Positions 1 through 11,234 of a DNA stretch of 64,000 nucleotides are shown here, in pieces (positions within the stretch are counted from its first letter, which is position 1; each line of letters starts with the position of its first letter). Under the pieces are notes generated by a model, which saw only the letters and a list, made by a program, of their open reading frames with translations, ran no database searches and had not been told where the DNA came from. The DNA is from Tethya wilhelma. Its lineage: Eukaryota; Porifera; Demospongiae; Tethyida; Tethyidae. The DNA is taken from NCBI GenBank assembly GCA_964030475.1, contig CAXIPT010000006.1, positions 2,793,714-2,857,713 on the forward strand, written 5' to 3'. A program made the translations under genes and the position numbers.

Positions 1-103
1 TGGTCAGATTGAGTGAAAGAGTTCGTTTCTGTGTGTCTTGTGTTCATATCCCTAGCTCAATGACTTAGTGGACACAGGAATAAACTTTCACTTAATCTGA
101 CCA
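1..103. repeat. Short inverted repeat (hairpin) in a ubiquilin intron
   Basis: Positions 1-19 and 85-103 are inverted copies matching at 18 of 19 bases (TGGTCAGATTGAGTGAAAG against the reverse complement of the right arm), with a 65-base loop. It may be a small MITE or an RNA hairpin. The left flank lies outside the window, so a target duplication cannot be tested. Confidence 0.6.
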
Positions 104-340
104 CCATTCCTATCTTCTTTGCTTACTTTTTTCACGATTTAAGTGATACCAATACTTTTGGTTTGTTTGTTTGTTGTGTTGTTTTTTTTCTCAATTTTTC
201 CCCCTAACCCTGAGATGATGGATATGAGATTAGTCGTCACAAATTGTTTTGTCATACGTATCCATTGCTTATTGTTTGCTCTAAGTGATACCAATACTTT
301 TGTTTGTTTGTTTTATTTCTCGATTTCCTCCCTCTTGTAG

Positions 341-1394
341 CAACTCCTCAGCAACCCTGAGATGATGGCCCAGATCATGGAGAGCCCCATGATGCAGTCT
401 TTCCTCTCCAACCCGGACAACCTCCAGCAGATGCTCACCTCCAACCCTCAGATCCAACAGCTGATGGAGCGCAACCCCGAGCTCACCCACATCCTCCACA
501 ACCCGGAGCTGATGAGGCAGGCCATGGAGATGGCCAGGAACCCGGCCGCCATGAGAGAGATGATGAGGTCCCAGGACAGACAGCTCTCGAACATCGAGGT
601 AGGGTTTTTGAAAGACTTGTAAAACGGACTGTGCGTTCTAAAGTATCATATAAGCGGTGTTTTTTTAAATTTTTTTACTGAAGATAGAAACAGTGCGTTT
701 TGTGAAGTTTCGTGGCATTTTTGTCGACAAATGTGCAATATACGGAACTAGTACGTAAACTTAAGGTTCAAGGAGACACACGAAACTTCAAAAAAATGTT
801 TTGTAGCAAAACAGGGCTTATATACATTGACATAGTTCCTCAGTGTATTTAAGGTTGTTGTCTTGGGGTTGTTGTTGCTATGATAAAGGGAAAAAGGAAG
901 GAAGGGAAAAAAGGGTGTCGGAATGAAGATGTAAACATGCTGTTTCTAGCCCTGTGTTTTCAGTGAGTCTTTCTCATGCTTGTCGGATAAGACTCGAACA
1001 AGATGGTGTGCTCTATTTGATAGAACACGATCGCTACACCAGATGTAAAGAAGATGTAAACACGCTGTTTGTAGCCTTGTTTTTCAGTCCTTCTTCATAC
1101 TTGTTGGACGAGGCTAGCTGTAGCAAGATGTGTAATGATGGTGTGCTCTATTTGATAGAGCACAATTCTATACCAGAATCTGATGTGTGTATGTCTATAT
1201 GTACATATATGTATATAGTTGTATGCACTGTATGTATGTATGTTCCAATGTAAAAGGTGTGTTGTTAGTTATCAAGCTGACACGTCTCCTTCTAGTGTCC
1301 ATTTGTGTCATTGTTCTCCTAATTGCTTGCCATTTGTGGCCAGCATTGAGGCCTTTAGGAAGTCACCTAGCATGTATTGTGTAATGTGAGACTA

Positions 1395-1442
<48 letters not shown>

Positions 1443-4274
1443 TCGGTGTCTCATTAGCTACGTGTGTGTAGAGTGTATTATAATAGATGTACTTTAGGGA
1501 CGGTTGCTTATTAGTGTACTCAAGTAGATGCACTAGAGACATTTTGTGGGTACCATTTTTTTCGCTGTATGTTTGTGTGTCAGCTGTTCATGGCAACTGT
1601 TGTTGAGAATGTTTTGTGTGACATATTCTATGGCAACTGGTACGCAGCATTCCTTGGTGTACAATACTAGTGTTTCTTGTATGTAAAAAGTTACTATACG
1701 AGTGTTTTTGTATGTTATACTTCGTGTATGTAAAAAGTTGCTGCCTTTTCTATATTGACGTGTGTTTTCTCTAGCCTCGTGCCCAGACCCCTCTTTTCTC
1801 GAAAGATTAAAGGGGAGAGTTTGATTGGTACGAGACTATGTTTTCACGTGGTGCTTTATGACAACTTTCCCTTATTTAATTTTTTTTTAATGTTTTTTCA
1901 ATGTCCGCACAATCAACCTATGTATTTATTGATACCTTTTTCAATCAATTATAATTATTATACGTAACTCTTTTTTTTTTCTGTCAAAAAGTTTCACTTA
2001 TAATCCGTTGTACATTTAGTAAGCTTAGCCTTGTTCCCAGGTTCCTCTTTCGGGAGTATTTTCTTTGAAAATGAGCAAATATTTGTGAGGAATGGGCCCT
2101 TGGAAACGAGGCTAAAGTACACTATTATCTTAGGCAAAGTGAACACAGTCTAGACAGTAATTTATTGTTGCATATCTTAAATTGCCTTGTGTTGATCTGC
2201 TGTCCCCCCTCCCCCTCCCCCAGAGTCTCCCGGGAGGGTTCAATGCTCTAGCCAGGATGTACACAGAGATACAGGAGCCCATGATGGATGCAGCACAGGA
2301 GTCGGTAAGGGGTCGTCACATGCACTTACTCATTCCAAACCCCCTCTACTATACACTACTGTACTAAAGTCTGTATGGTTTGAGAATGGCGGTAGAAAAA
2401 ATTGAATAACTTTCTAAATATCCAACCGATTTCAAAATTTCAAGCACCATTGTGCTTTTCCAGCTTCCTACACCTTACCAGTCAAAAGTTAGCTATTTTG
2501 CCCCTTATAAAAAGTATTGCATGAATCTTATTATTTCACTTCCGGCGGCATTCTCAAACCAGATGGACTTTTGCACTCAGCAGCTTTGCTCTCTTCTCAA
2601 TAATTGAGACTTGCTCCTTATAGTCAAGTCAAGTTTGCTTTCTCTACCCCCTCTCCCTGTCATTAATGTATAATCTGTATGCATGTAAGGGGGGGGGGGA
2701 TATGATTACATTGATTACTAAGATTACAGGGGTCATTGGAAGTGCCTAGCCCGAGCTGCTTGGTGTGTATGTACCATGATTTGTCCTCCTCGTTGTACCT
2801 ACATCCCTGCAGATCCAACAACAAATTCAGAACAACCCCTTCTCTGCTCTGTTTGGCCAACAGAACTGTAAGACTCATTACTACGAATAATTGCTCATAA
2901 TTTTCTTAATTTTCAGCAACCCATGTTTTAAGTTTTCAGTTGTCATTGTATGGGCTAAAAGTAGTCTATCAGGCTCGACCAATTATAATAATATTTGTTA
3001 AAAGGTCTCTCCGTAGCTTAGTTGATAGAATGTTATTGCTACTAGTTTCCTAATAAATGCCATCTACTTTATGATGTCAACATTACATCATTTTTATGTA
3101 ATGATGTCATGTTACCTCACTCTTGCTGTTTAGCCACGCCCAATCCCGGTCCATCTGCCCCTCAGGGCACAACAAACACGGCACCATTGCCCAACCCATG
3201 GGCAGCTTCATCATCAACTCCCAGAACGACAGGAGCATCCTCCTCAACTACTAGCAACACAACAACGACTGGAACCGGGTCTGGGAATGGGACTGCAACC
3301 AGTGGAGGTGGAGGAGGAGGTCCGAATCCGTTCGGCTTTCTGAGTGCCATGGCACAAGGTCAACAAGGTCAACAGGGTCAACAAGGTCAACCTTCAGATC
3401 CTCAAGCGGTGTGTGATATAGAATATGTGTTGGTTTTAAATTTAGTGTTTTGAATGTAACTGCCATTCATGAAAGTGTGGTACCCTATTGACTTTGCCAG
3501 TGTATATGAAACTAAGTTGTGTACACATACATGTACACATGTACAGTTTTTGAAGTTAAAGTATCCATTTTCGGTGTCTTTTGGGAAGTCAGATTGTTTC
3601 ATAATAGTTGTTCTATATTGGTCTCCATTAGCATAATAGTACTGTATGTAGCTAGTACGTTAGCTTTTGGTAGCTATGTGTTTTTTGTTTCTGTGTCTGA
3701 ATGTGTTTCTTTGTTGTTGTTTGTGACAGGCCATGTTCCAAGCCATGCAAAACAACCCTGAGTTCATGAGGCAGATGATGCAAGGCTCCCCTCTCGCTCA
3801 AAACCCTCAGATGCTGGCCCAAATGATGCAGGTAACAACTTATCTCGTCTTTATCGCTTCTTCACTACAGCAGTGTACCTATTACGGTAGATCTGGAAAT
3901 TTTCATGTGAAAAATTTTTTTTTGCAAATACAGTACTTACAAAAAAAATTTGAAAGAGCATTCATGAAGTTTATGTTCAAAATTTTCCTTGGTGTTAAAT
4001 GAAGTGTTATATGAAAAATTTCCTGATCTACGGTATTACCATGACTAGAGTGGGATATAGTAGTGCAGTCAATAGTTTTATGGTGTTTATTTGTGAATCG
4101 TGATCCATCTGCACATGAAAGGGTTCTTATCAGCAAAAGTCTCTCTATTGTAAACATTATATTGATGTCAAAAACTACTTATTGGCAAAAGGAAAAAGTT
4201 TGATAAGAGCCACACATCTCTCTCAGTGAAAGTTTCCCACTGAACAGTATATCCAATCTAAAGTTGTGTGCACG

Positions 4275-4316
<42 letters not shown>

Positions 4317-6071
4317 AACAGTCTCCGATGGTACAACAGACCATGGAGAGGATGATGAGCAACCCTCAGCTGATGGAGCAGATGCTCAGACAGAGCCCTC
4401 TTCTAGCCAACAATCCACAGGCAGCAGAAATTGTAAGTTCAACTCAAAAAAAATATGTAACTTTTGTTTCTTTATTTCATGCCATTTTCTCTTGTTTGTT
4501 GATGTAGGCAAGGAGTTCAGCCCAAATGGTAAGCAAGCATGGCATAAAGTTTTTTTGTTTTTTTGTGACTATATTTTATGTATTCCTGTACCAACATTGC
4601 TACCGTGAAAAAGTTAAGCACACAAAATTTTACATAATATATTTACAACTGACAATATCTCAACTATTATTAAATTGTCATGTGATGCTCATGTGATCTT
4701 AATTGTGATGACATCATTGTTAATAATATTTTTAGATGCAAAACAGTGAGATGCGTCAGCTAATGTCCAACCCTCAAGCCCTCCAAGCCATGATGCAGAT
4801 CCAACAGGGCATGTCTCAGCTACAACAATCAGTACCGGGAATCTTCAACACCATGTCTGGAACTCCGCCCACTAGTGGTACAGGCTCCACCCCTTCGGCT
4901 ACGAGCGGTACGGCTCCAACTAACACGAGTGCAGGAGGAGGAGGAGTGGGAGGGACTTCAAACCAAGGCATCTCTCCACAGCAGCTGCAGCAGATGTTGA
5001 TGGGCATGCAAAGTGGTGGTGGTGGCGTGTCTGCTCCCTCCCAGCCCAACCCTAGCCCGTCTCCCATGGCTCCTCCAGCTCCTGGGAACGTTGAAGTGGA
5101 ACAGCTACGCCAAGCAGAGGTGCTCTATCGGAGCCAGTTGGAGCAACTCCAAGGCATGGGGTTCACAAACAGACAGGCAAATCTGAGAGGTACATAATAT
5201 TATGTCCTCAGAGATACATTTGTATATTGCTAGGAGGGATACAAATGTAAATGGTTGCTCTCTAAAAGTTTGTGGCATAAACTTTTTGTAAATGTCAGGT
5301 GAATAGGTCTCCGCAGCAAAGATTTTAAACGGTGTATTTGGGCATTATTTAGAGATCCTGACAAAATCTTATCGATTCTGATTCTAAAGGAAGCTTTTCA
5401 TTGACTTTATTGTGCCATAATTTGGAGCTGTACCCTATGGTTTTGTCAAAGCATGGTACTTGAGTGAGAGTGAGTTGGTGTCTTTTACTCGAGATACTTA
5501 TCTTGATCATTCTTGAGCATATACATTCACCCTTGTACACAAATATTGGAGAATTTCTACTAGGATGTCATACAGTAAATCAACATATTTTCACTGTAGC
5601 ATTGATTTTTTTGTACTGGGTTGCAGAGGACAAAAATTAAATGCACAAAAATTTATCATACGTAGTTGGTGAGGCTGCTGTACTAGAAAATTAATGCACA
5701 AAATGTTTTTGCGCAGAAATGGTACCCTTTTGTTCAAACCATGAACACAATGTGCATGTTCACTCTCTTGTGCTGATCTTGTTGAGGCAAGCCTTTAGAG
5801 TAATGTTGATTTTTTTCTAGATGTATACACCGGAATATACTTTTACAAAATAAGCATCATTTCATTTAAGCTTTCTACCTTCTAAACAGCTATGTTATGA
5901 AATTAAAAGCCTAACTTGTGGTTGCAATAGTAGTGTTAGTACTGAAGGAAGTGTGTGTTCGGATCTGTTTACGATGAAGAAGCTTTTAGAGTCACAATTT
6001 CTGTTTATTTTACAGCTCTTGTTGAAACCGGAGGTGATGTCACAGCTGCCGTGAACAGATTGCTTCAATGA
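341..6071 (+). CDS. UBQLN: Ubiquilin, 3' nine exons (5' end outside the window)
   Basis: Ubiquilins shuttle ubiquitylated and misfolded proteins to the proteasome. Exons read from frame and GT-AG sites: 341-598, 2224-2304, 2813-2867, 3134-3408, 3730-3831, 4322-4432, 4508-4528, 4736-5189, 6016-6071; phases match at every junction. Exon 1 here carries the first STI1-type region (repeated NPE/NPQ and Met-rich helices, then RQLSNIE joined to [20 protein letters not shown], a ubiquilin signature). LPNPWA follows, then a second STI1 region ([23 protein letters not shown]), a Gly/Ser/Pro linker, and a C-terminal UBA domain ([16 protein letters not shown] + [18 protein letters not shown]). The N-terminal ubiquitin-like domain should be in upstream exons outside the window. 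One exon is only 21 bp. Family assignment is secure; which vertebrate UBQLN it matches best cannot be told. Confidence 0.93.
1397..1439. repeat. (CA)n microsatellite
   Basis: Uninterrupted CA dinucleotide tract of about 43 bases within a ubiquilin intron. Confidence 0.95.
1772..1838. mobile_element. Hairpin mini-element (TAGCCTCGT family)
   Basis: It begins TAGCCTCGTGCC and ends GGTACGAGACTA (near-inverted). The flanking 9-mers TGTTTTCTC and TGTTTTCAC match at 8 of 9 bases, which fits a 9-bp target duplication. Same family as 58634-58713 and 59505-59575. Confidence 0.6.
2026..2114. mobile_element. Hairpin mini-element (TAGCCTCGT family), diverged
   Basis: Begins TAGCCTTGTTCCCAGG and ends AAACGAGGCTA. 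The flanks match at only 6 of 9 bases, so the target duplication is doubtful. Lies in a ubiquilin intron. Confidence 0.5.
3883..4035. mobile_element. MITE with TACCGTA-type terminal inverted repeats
   Basis: Left end TACGGTAGATCTGGAAATTT and right end AAATTTCCTGATCTACGGTA are inverted copies over about 20 bases. TA at both ends would suit Tc1/mariner-type TA duplications. It lies in the ubiquilin intron after the 3730-3831 exon. Confidence 0.6.
4276..4316. repeat. (CA)n microsatellite forming a 3' splice-site tract
   Basis: The CA tract ends six bases before the ubiquilin exon at 4322, taking the place of the usual pyrimidine tract. Confidence 0.9.
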
Positions 6072-7466
6072 TCAACAAGTTCCCTCTCTCTCTCTCTAGC
6101 CGTTTGTCTGACTGTTAAACTCACTACTGCATGCCTTGCATGTGGTAATGTGTGTTTGTGTGTGTGTCTGTGTATCTGCTACTAACACATTCACTGTGAG
6201 TTAATTATTGTTGTACCTAGCACCTATAATTATACCGTGTTGGTTGGTTGTATTTTGCTTTTGCTACCGTAAGAATAATTTATACTACAGTACTTAATAA
6301 TTGCTAATTGTTTTTTTTTTGTTTGGTTTTTTTGCGTTGTTCCTATTGTTATATCATATACTATTTTAAAAAAAATTCTACTGAAAATATTTTCTGTACT
6401 CATTGCTTTAATTGGAGCTGTCAATTATAAGCTATAGTTATGCAGCCAATGCTTTTAATATAATATAATTATGCTTGCCACAATCAGGCAAACTGTGTTA
6501 ATAAGACATTGGGTATATATGCATGGAGTCGTTTAAATCACTACCTGATAATCTTGACCCTCTTACTTTGTATATACCCTAGATCGGAAAATTTTCACCT
6601 TTTAATTTAAATTTTTTTTTTGTCACAATAATAACACTAGCATAATTATGCACAAGACTTAGTGACAATGTATTAACCTTGTACCCACGCTCTCTCCTTT
6701 GACCTTTGGTTACGGTTAAAGGAGATATAGCCTGGGTTAATGAGGCTAATGTATGTATGGCAATAATTAATCTTTACTCGATTTGGTCAAAATGGTGAAA
6801 ATTAAACAAGTGAAACTAACAGTGAAAAAATAGTTTTCAAATCTATAGTATAATAATTATGTATGTGTGTCTTGTTTTCCACAACCCTGTGCATAATTAC
6901 ATACGTATGTTGATCATAATTATAGTTGTTTCTTTCAGTTCACACATTTGTATTATAGTACATAATTTATATTGTCACATAAATAAAGTTTATTTTAAAA
7001 CTGAAAACTGAAACATGCACAGCATGACACAATATAGTGGTGATTTTCAATACCAATAGATAATACTATAGCATATTTACACAACAATATTAACAAAAAT
7101 AGCATAATTCTATATTTATAATTATGTGCACTCAAAAAGCATACCACGCTGAATAATATAATAGTGACATACTGCATACTTACTCAAGCAAAGGAGTATG
7201 ACAAACACGTATACGTATGTATTGTGGCATGACCTGTTGTAACCATAATATACGAGACAGTTATAAAGAAAAGTGTACAATACACGACACTTTCCGTAAG
7301 CAGTACTCAAATGACATGACAAACACAACACTCACTTTGTTCGTGAAGACAGTAAACAAAGACACTTAGAGTCGTACACACTCGAGTAACGTAAATATAC
7401 AGAGATGTATAGATGAAAGATTGATAACTTACAAGACTGTAGAAGAAAGAGTGAAAGGAAAGAAGA
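6072..7466. other. Convergent intergenic region
   Basis: Lies between the tail-to-tail ubiquilin and Rit-like genes. It is very AT-rich with no open frame worth calling. AATAAA at 6982-6987 could serve the + strand transcript. A TAGCCTCGT-family hairpin lies at 6674-6748. Confidence 0.6.
6674..6748. mobile_element. Hairpin mini-element (TAGCCTCGT family), diverged
   Basis: Begins TAACCTTGTACCCACGC and ends CCTGGGTTAATGAGGCTA. AATGTAT occurs at both edges (6667-6673 and 6748-6754), a possible partial target duplication. Confidence 0.5.
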
Positions 7467-7472
7467 TTTATT
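7467..7472 (-). terminator. Polyadenylation signal of the Rit-like gene
   Basis: AATAAA on the minus strand, 27 bases past the stop codon at 7499-7501. Confidence 0.6.
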
Positions 7473-7498
7473 GACAAAAAAATTTAAAAGACGTATAG

Positions 7499-7964
7499 TT
7501 AGTCGTTTTCGCTAGAGAGGCAACATAACCAGCTAAGACCACCTCCTCCTCTAGCTCTTTCTTCACTGCCTCCATTTTCTTTCTTCTTTATTGCCTTCCC
7601 ATCGCTGCCCGGCTTCACAGAGCTATAATAATCGTCGTTCTCTTTTTCTCTAATACAGCGTACGACGTCGTGAAAAACTTCGTCCACGTTGTAACGTAGA
7701 GCTGCCGAAGTTTCGTGAAAAGGACACCCAAATTCTTTCGCCATTGCAGCTCCCTCTTGTGTCGATACCTCTCTCTTGTGGTCCAGGTCTGATTTGTTGC
7801 CAGCTATCACCATGGGAACGGTTTCGTAGTTGCGTACTCTGTCTATCATCTCTTTGAATCTACGGATCTCTTGGAAGCTTCTCTTTTCTGTGACGGAGTA
7901 GACGAGGATGAAGCCTTCGCCTCCTCTCATGTATTGTTCCCTCATGGCTGTGAATTCGTCCTGC

Positions 7965-8002
<38 letters not shown>

Positions 8003-8763
8003 NCCTGTTTGGTACCTACACACTTGCTTATTAAACTGAGGATTAAAGTTAGTCTAGCAGATGGCAACTGCTTATGAAACTGCCAGAATTGCACACACAT
8101 GTATGAATTGATAACAATGGTGACTTTACACACAGCAACAGCATACATATATAGTTATGTACAAGCGTGTGATATACATTATAATATAATTTAATCGTTA
8201 TGTAGGTACATAGAATCACACGAGAGTGATAAATCACTTTCCATAACAGGCTAAGCCCTTGTGATACTTCAGATGCCTTCTCCCTAATGGAGAATGCCAC
8301 CACAATACACCACACCCAATTTAGCATACATTATTTTAGCCGAGATACTTTGCATACTGTATAGCTACTGAGCTAGGTGAATAGCACAACATTATTAAAC
8401 ATCCTATAAATAAAATTGTAGCACGCAGAGTTAATACATAACTTTTATATAGAGTTGAGTTGGAAGGCCCAGGGGGAGCTTGTATAGTACAGCACAGTAC
8501 ACATTCAGGCTCACCATGCAAGTCAGTGTGACCAACAAGGCCTGACCTTGTATATCATTAAGCAAGCTAGAACTAATAGTAGCTATAAACGCACTGTGCT
8601 AACAAGGACAGGAGACTGCCACAGCCAAAGGTCACGGACGAGCAGCCTTACCAGATTTTCCAACGCCTCCTTGTCCAAGTATGACAATTCTGTAGACCCT
8701 GTTCCCCGACTGAAATCTGGCATTACGGCTGTGATGTAGCTCCGTCTGCTGTGCTGTCGGCAT
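7499..8763 (-). CDS. Rit/Ric-like Ras-family GTPase, middle exon(s) missing
   Basis: Small GTPase. The first coding exon, 8763-8652, starts MPTAQQTELHH and holds the P-loop GQGGVGKS. It ends at a G|GTAAGG donor in phase 1. The last exon, 7960-7499, starts DEFTAMREQYMRGGEGF (just after the DTAGQ region) and holds NKSD (G4) and ETSA (G5). The run EFTAMREQYMRGGEGF, the CPFHETSAALRY stretch and VFHDVVRCIREKE resemble Rit/Ric proteins, which lack a CAAX box. This protein also lacks one and ends WLCCLSSEND. Roughly 60 residues with switch I and switch II are absent. The only obvious place for them is the single N at 8003 inside a GT repeat, presumably a collapsed gap. The start was chosen because it is the nearest ATG to the P-loop with a Ras-like N-terminal length. 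Confidence 0.85.
7973..8003. repeat. (GT)n microsatellite ending in an N (assembly gap)
   Basis: GT tract up to 8002, then one N. On the gene's strand this is a CA tract just upstream of the last Rit exon. Confidence 0.9.
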
Positions 8764-9584
8764 GGTGTTCGGAATCTGCTGCTTTTGTGTCTTTGTACTA
8801 GATGAGCTGTAATGAGCTAGAAGCCTTATGCAAGTTTGTAAACAACCAATTTCAAAATTCATTTCATGTGGGCTTTTATATACGGCAGGCAAGCACTAGT
8901 CTATTTTTAGAACATTTTGCCATGTATGGAGTTGTGGATAAAAATAGTAACATTCATAGTTAATTGACCATGAGTCATGCAATCTCATTTTAAAATTTTA
9001 GTATAGAACAGTCAGTATGGACATATCATGCATGCAAATGCATGACACTGTAATTGAACAGATCTGTATTCCTGGTATACGTACATTTGTTTGCCATTGC
9101 CTAGCAACCAAAGTTTTTATAGGCTAATTGCCGGTTAGTGCGGCTGGGTGGAGGTGACAATAGAGTAGCTAGAGGTCACAAGAGGTCAACTTGGCAAACA
9201 AAATAGCTACATGCCCTAAGTGTGCAGCACTCTGCATGAGTGCTACCCACTTAAGGGCCATGCAACTATAATGTACATGGTACACTATACTATGAAAATG
9301 TTATAATATTATGTAGTCTGCAACCATCTGCATAATAATCCAGAAACATCCACCATGTCACAAAGCATTTATTGTAGTCAAAAAGGAAAAATGAAATAAG
9401 CATTAAAATTTAATGACACACAAAATATTTAATGAAAATGTTCCAATCAACAATGTATAATTCAGGCAAGCCGGCTGTGCTCATCGTGCATCAGAGATTT
9501 GTGGTTCGTTCACTAAATTGCCATGACACAAAGTTGGTCAGGAAGGTATTGTCTATACTCATGCAATGTTGTGCTGTACTATGG
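8764..9584. other. Intergenic, presumed 5' region of the Rit-like gene
   Basis: No open frame or repeat that I can support. It should contain the promoter and 5' UTR of the Rit-like gene. Confidence 0.5.
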
Positions 9585-11037
9585 GGTGAGTTCAAATGAC
9601 TCAATCTCCTTAAGCAATTCATCTTTCACACCATTCGTCCACAATAGTCACTGGAGTGAAGCAACAATTAAGTCTTTGACTGTTCAATTCTCAATATTCA
9701 CAGTGTCAATGTGAGCTCCGTACTCTAAAAGAGTTCTAACCACAACTGCAGTGTCTCTTAATTAACTGCACTGCTAAATGAAGAGGAAAATTACCCCCAT
9801 ATACATCACGACACTTAACTGGACAATGGTGATTGAGGAAGAATGTTATCACTTTCTCCAGAGGATTGAAGATGCAATTCAGGTACATCCTCACTTCCTA
9901 TGGAAACAACACTAAGACAATCCAATAGTCTAAGAATGCAAGAACCATCATTTTCAGCTAGAGCAGTCATTTCTTATTAGCATTATTATGTTCTTTGTTC
10001 TTTTCAGTGGATGTCTGGAATATATATTATATATGTTCATCACTGCTACTACAATCCACAAAGCAATTAGTCTCACAACATATTAACTGATTAACAAACT
10101 TTTATATATTATCGCATTTCTTTCCAGCTTGTATATAAAATGCAGTCAAACAGAGGCTTGATATACAAGGAACATAAGCACTATATATCCACCATTTGGG
10201 CAACAATGTTGATAACCTCCAGAAGAAAAACATTATTGGTTTCTGGATCTTTTCATTGCTACAATTAATGAATGCATTTATGAAATGTTCGGAAATGGTG
10301 TATAATTATGAGAAGTGCATCAAATTTTGTTGTAGGTATCTTGAGTTAGTGTTTACCAGTCTACAAGACTCACCAGCAGATTGTCCAAGAATACATTCAC
10401 AATAAATTGAACAGACATTAAGTTTAGTATCTTTGTCTTGCTTTTTATGGCAATGAGGTAGTCGATCATCGGTGCTGGCTCCTGGATGCCATCGTAGATT
10501 TTGTTTGATGGAATAATTTTCAGGATTCATCCTTTAATCAAAAGGCAGTGGACCTATGTTTATCTCACCCATGCAGATCTATTTTCCGATCTTCCTTATC
10601 TCCAGACATTATCATTCACGGCAGCCTTTTGTAAATGCAACTGACAATCATAGAGTTCTCGTGGGCTATTAGCCAGTAACAGGTCGAGTCACACTTATGC
10701 TCCAAATCAGTTCCTTTGGTAATCAATAGCTTTACACACTCAATATCATTAAGATAACAGGCAAATTAATCCATAACTTGAGGCAGTGACTGGTGCAAAC
10801 TTGAAATAGCACTGACAATGACTCAGTGGCTTTGAGGTTAATGTTCACAGTAATTGTTGTCTCCTGTTCAATATTTACTGGAAAGTCCTTCAAAATGAAC
10901 TTGAGGATGTCTGGATGCGGTTTGCTCTGAACTGCTGCTACTAATGGAGACCATCCTTGCATGAGCTTGAAGCACTTCTGAGACATCTTACTTCTTCTTT
11001 TGACGACCTCAACCATAAGATGCTCTGCTGACTGCAC
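9585..11037 (-). pseudogene. Decayed FEM1-like gene
   Basis: Reading right to left, fragments align with the two longer neighbours. GWSPLVAAVQSK with FILKDFPVNIEQET (about 10960-10850) matches their N-terminal ankyrin part. A diverged EIYDGIQEP/YLTTTQSET segment and NVCSIYCECILGQ (about 10500-10380) match the middle. DNA at 9590-9780 matches the C-terminal ESFESVPP region and the HLAVKLKD repeat. The pieces lie in different frames, with stops and deletions between them. It has gone well beyond a single sequencing error and is best read as a dead tandem copy. Confidence 0.8.
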
Positions 11038-11234
11038 CTAGCTGACTCATGACCAATCAATAATGATTCTACATAACATGGTCAGAAAAAAGTAACGTGT
11101 CATAACTATAGTGATAACTGTGACATATCAAATCAAAGATCATATGTTATAATATAGCTAGGCATACATAATATTCAAGTATGTCTACGGGTATGTCAAC
11201 CAGTCCAGGACAGGCTCAGTTTATACAGTGTGAT

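Noticed and set aside
3006..3055. tRNA-like A-box (TAGCTTAGTTGATAGAATG)
   Set aside because: No B box or cloverleaf follows; at most a SINE remnant.
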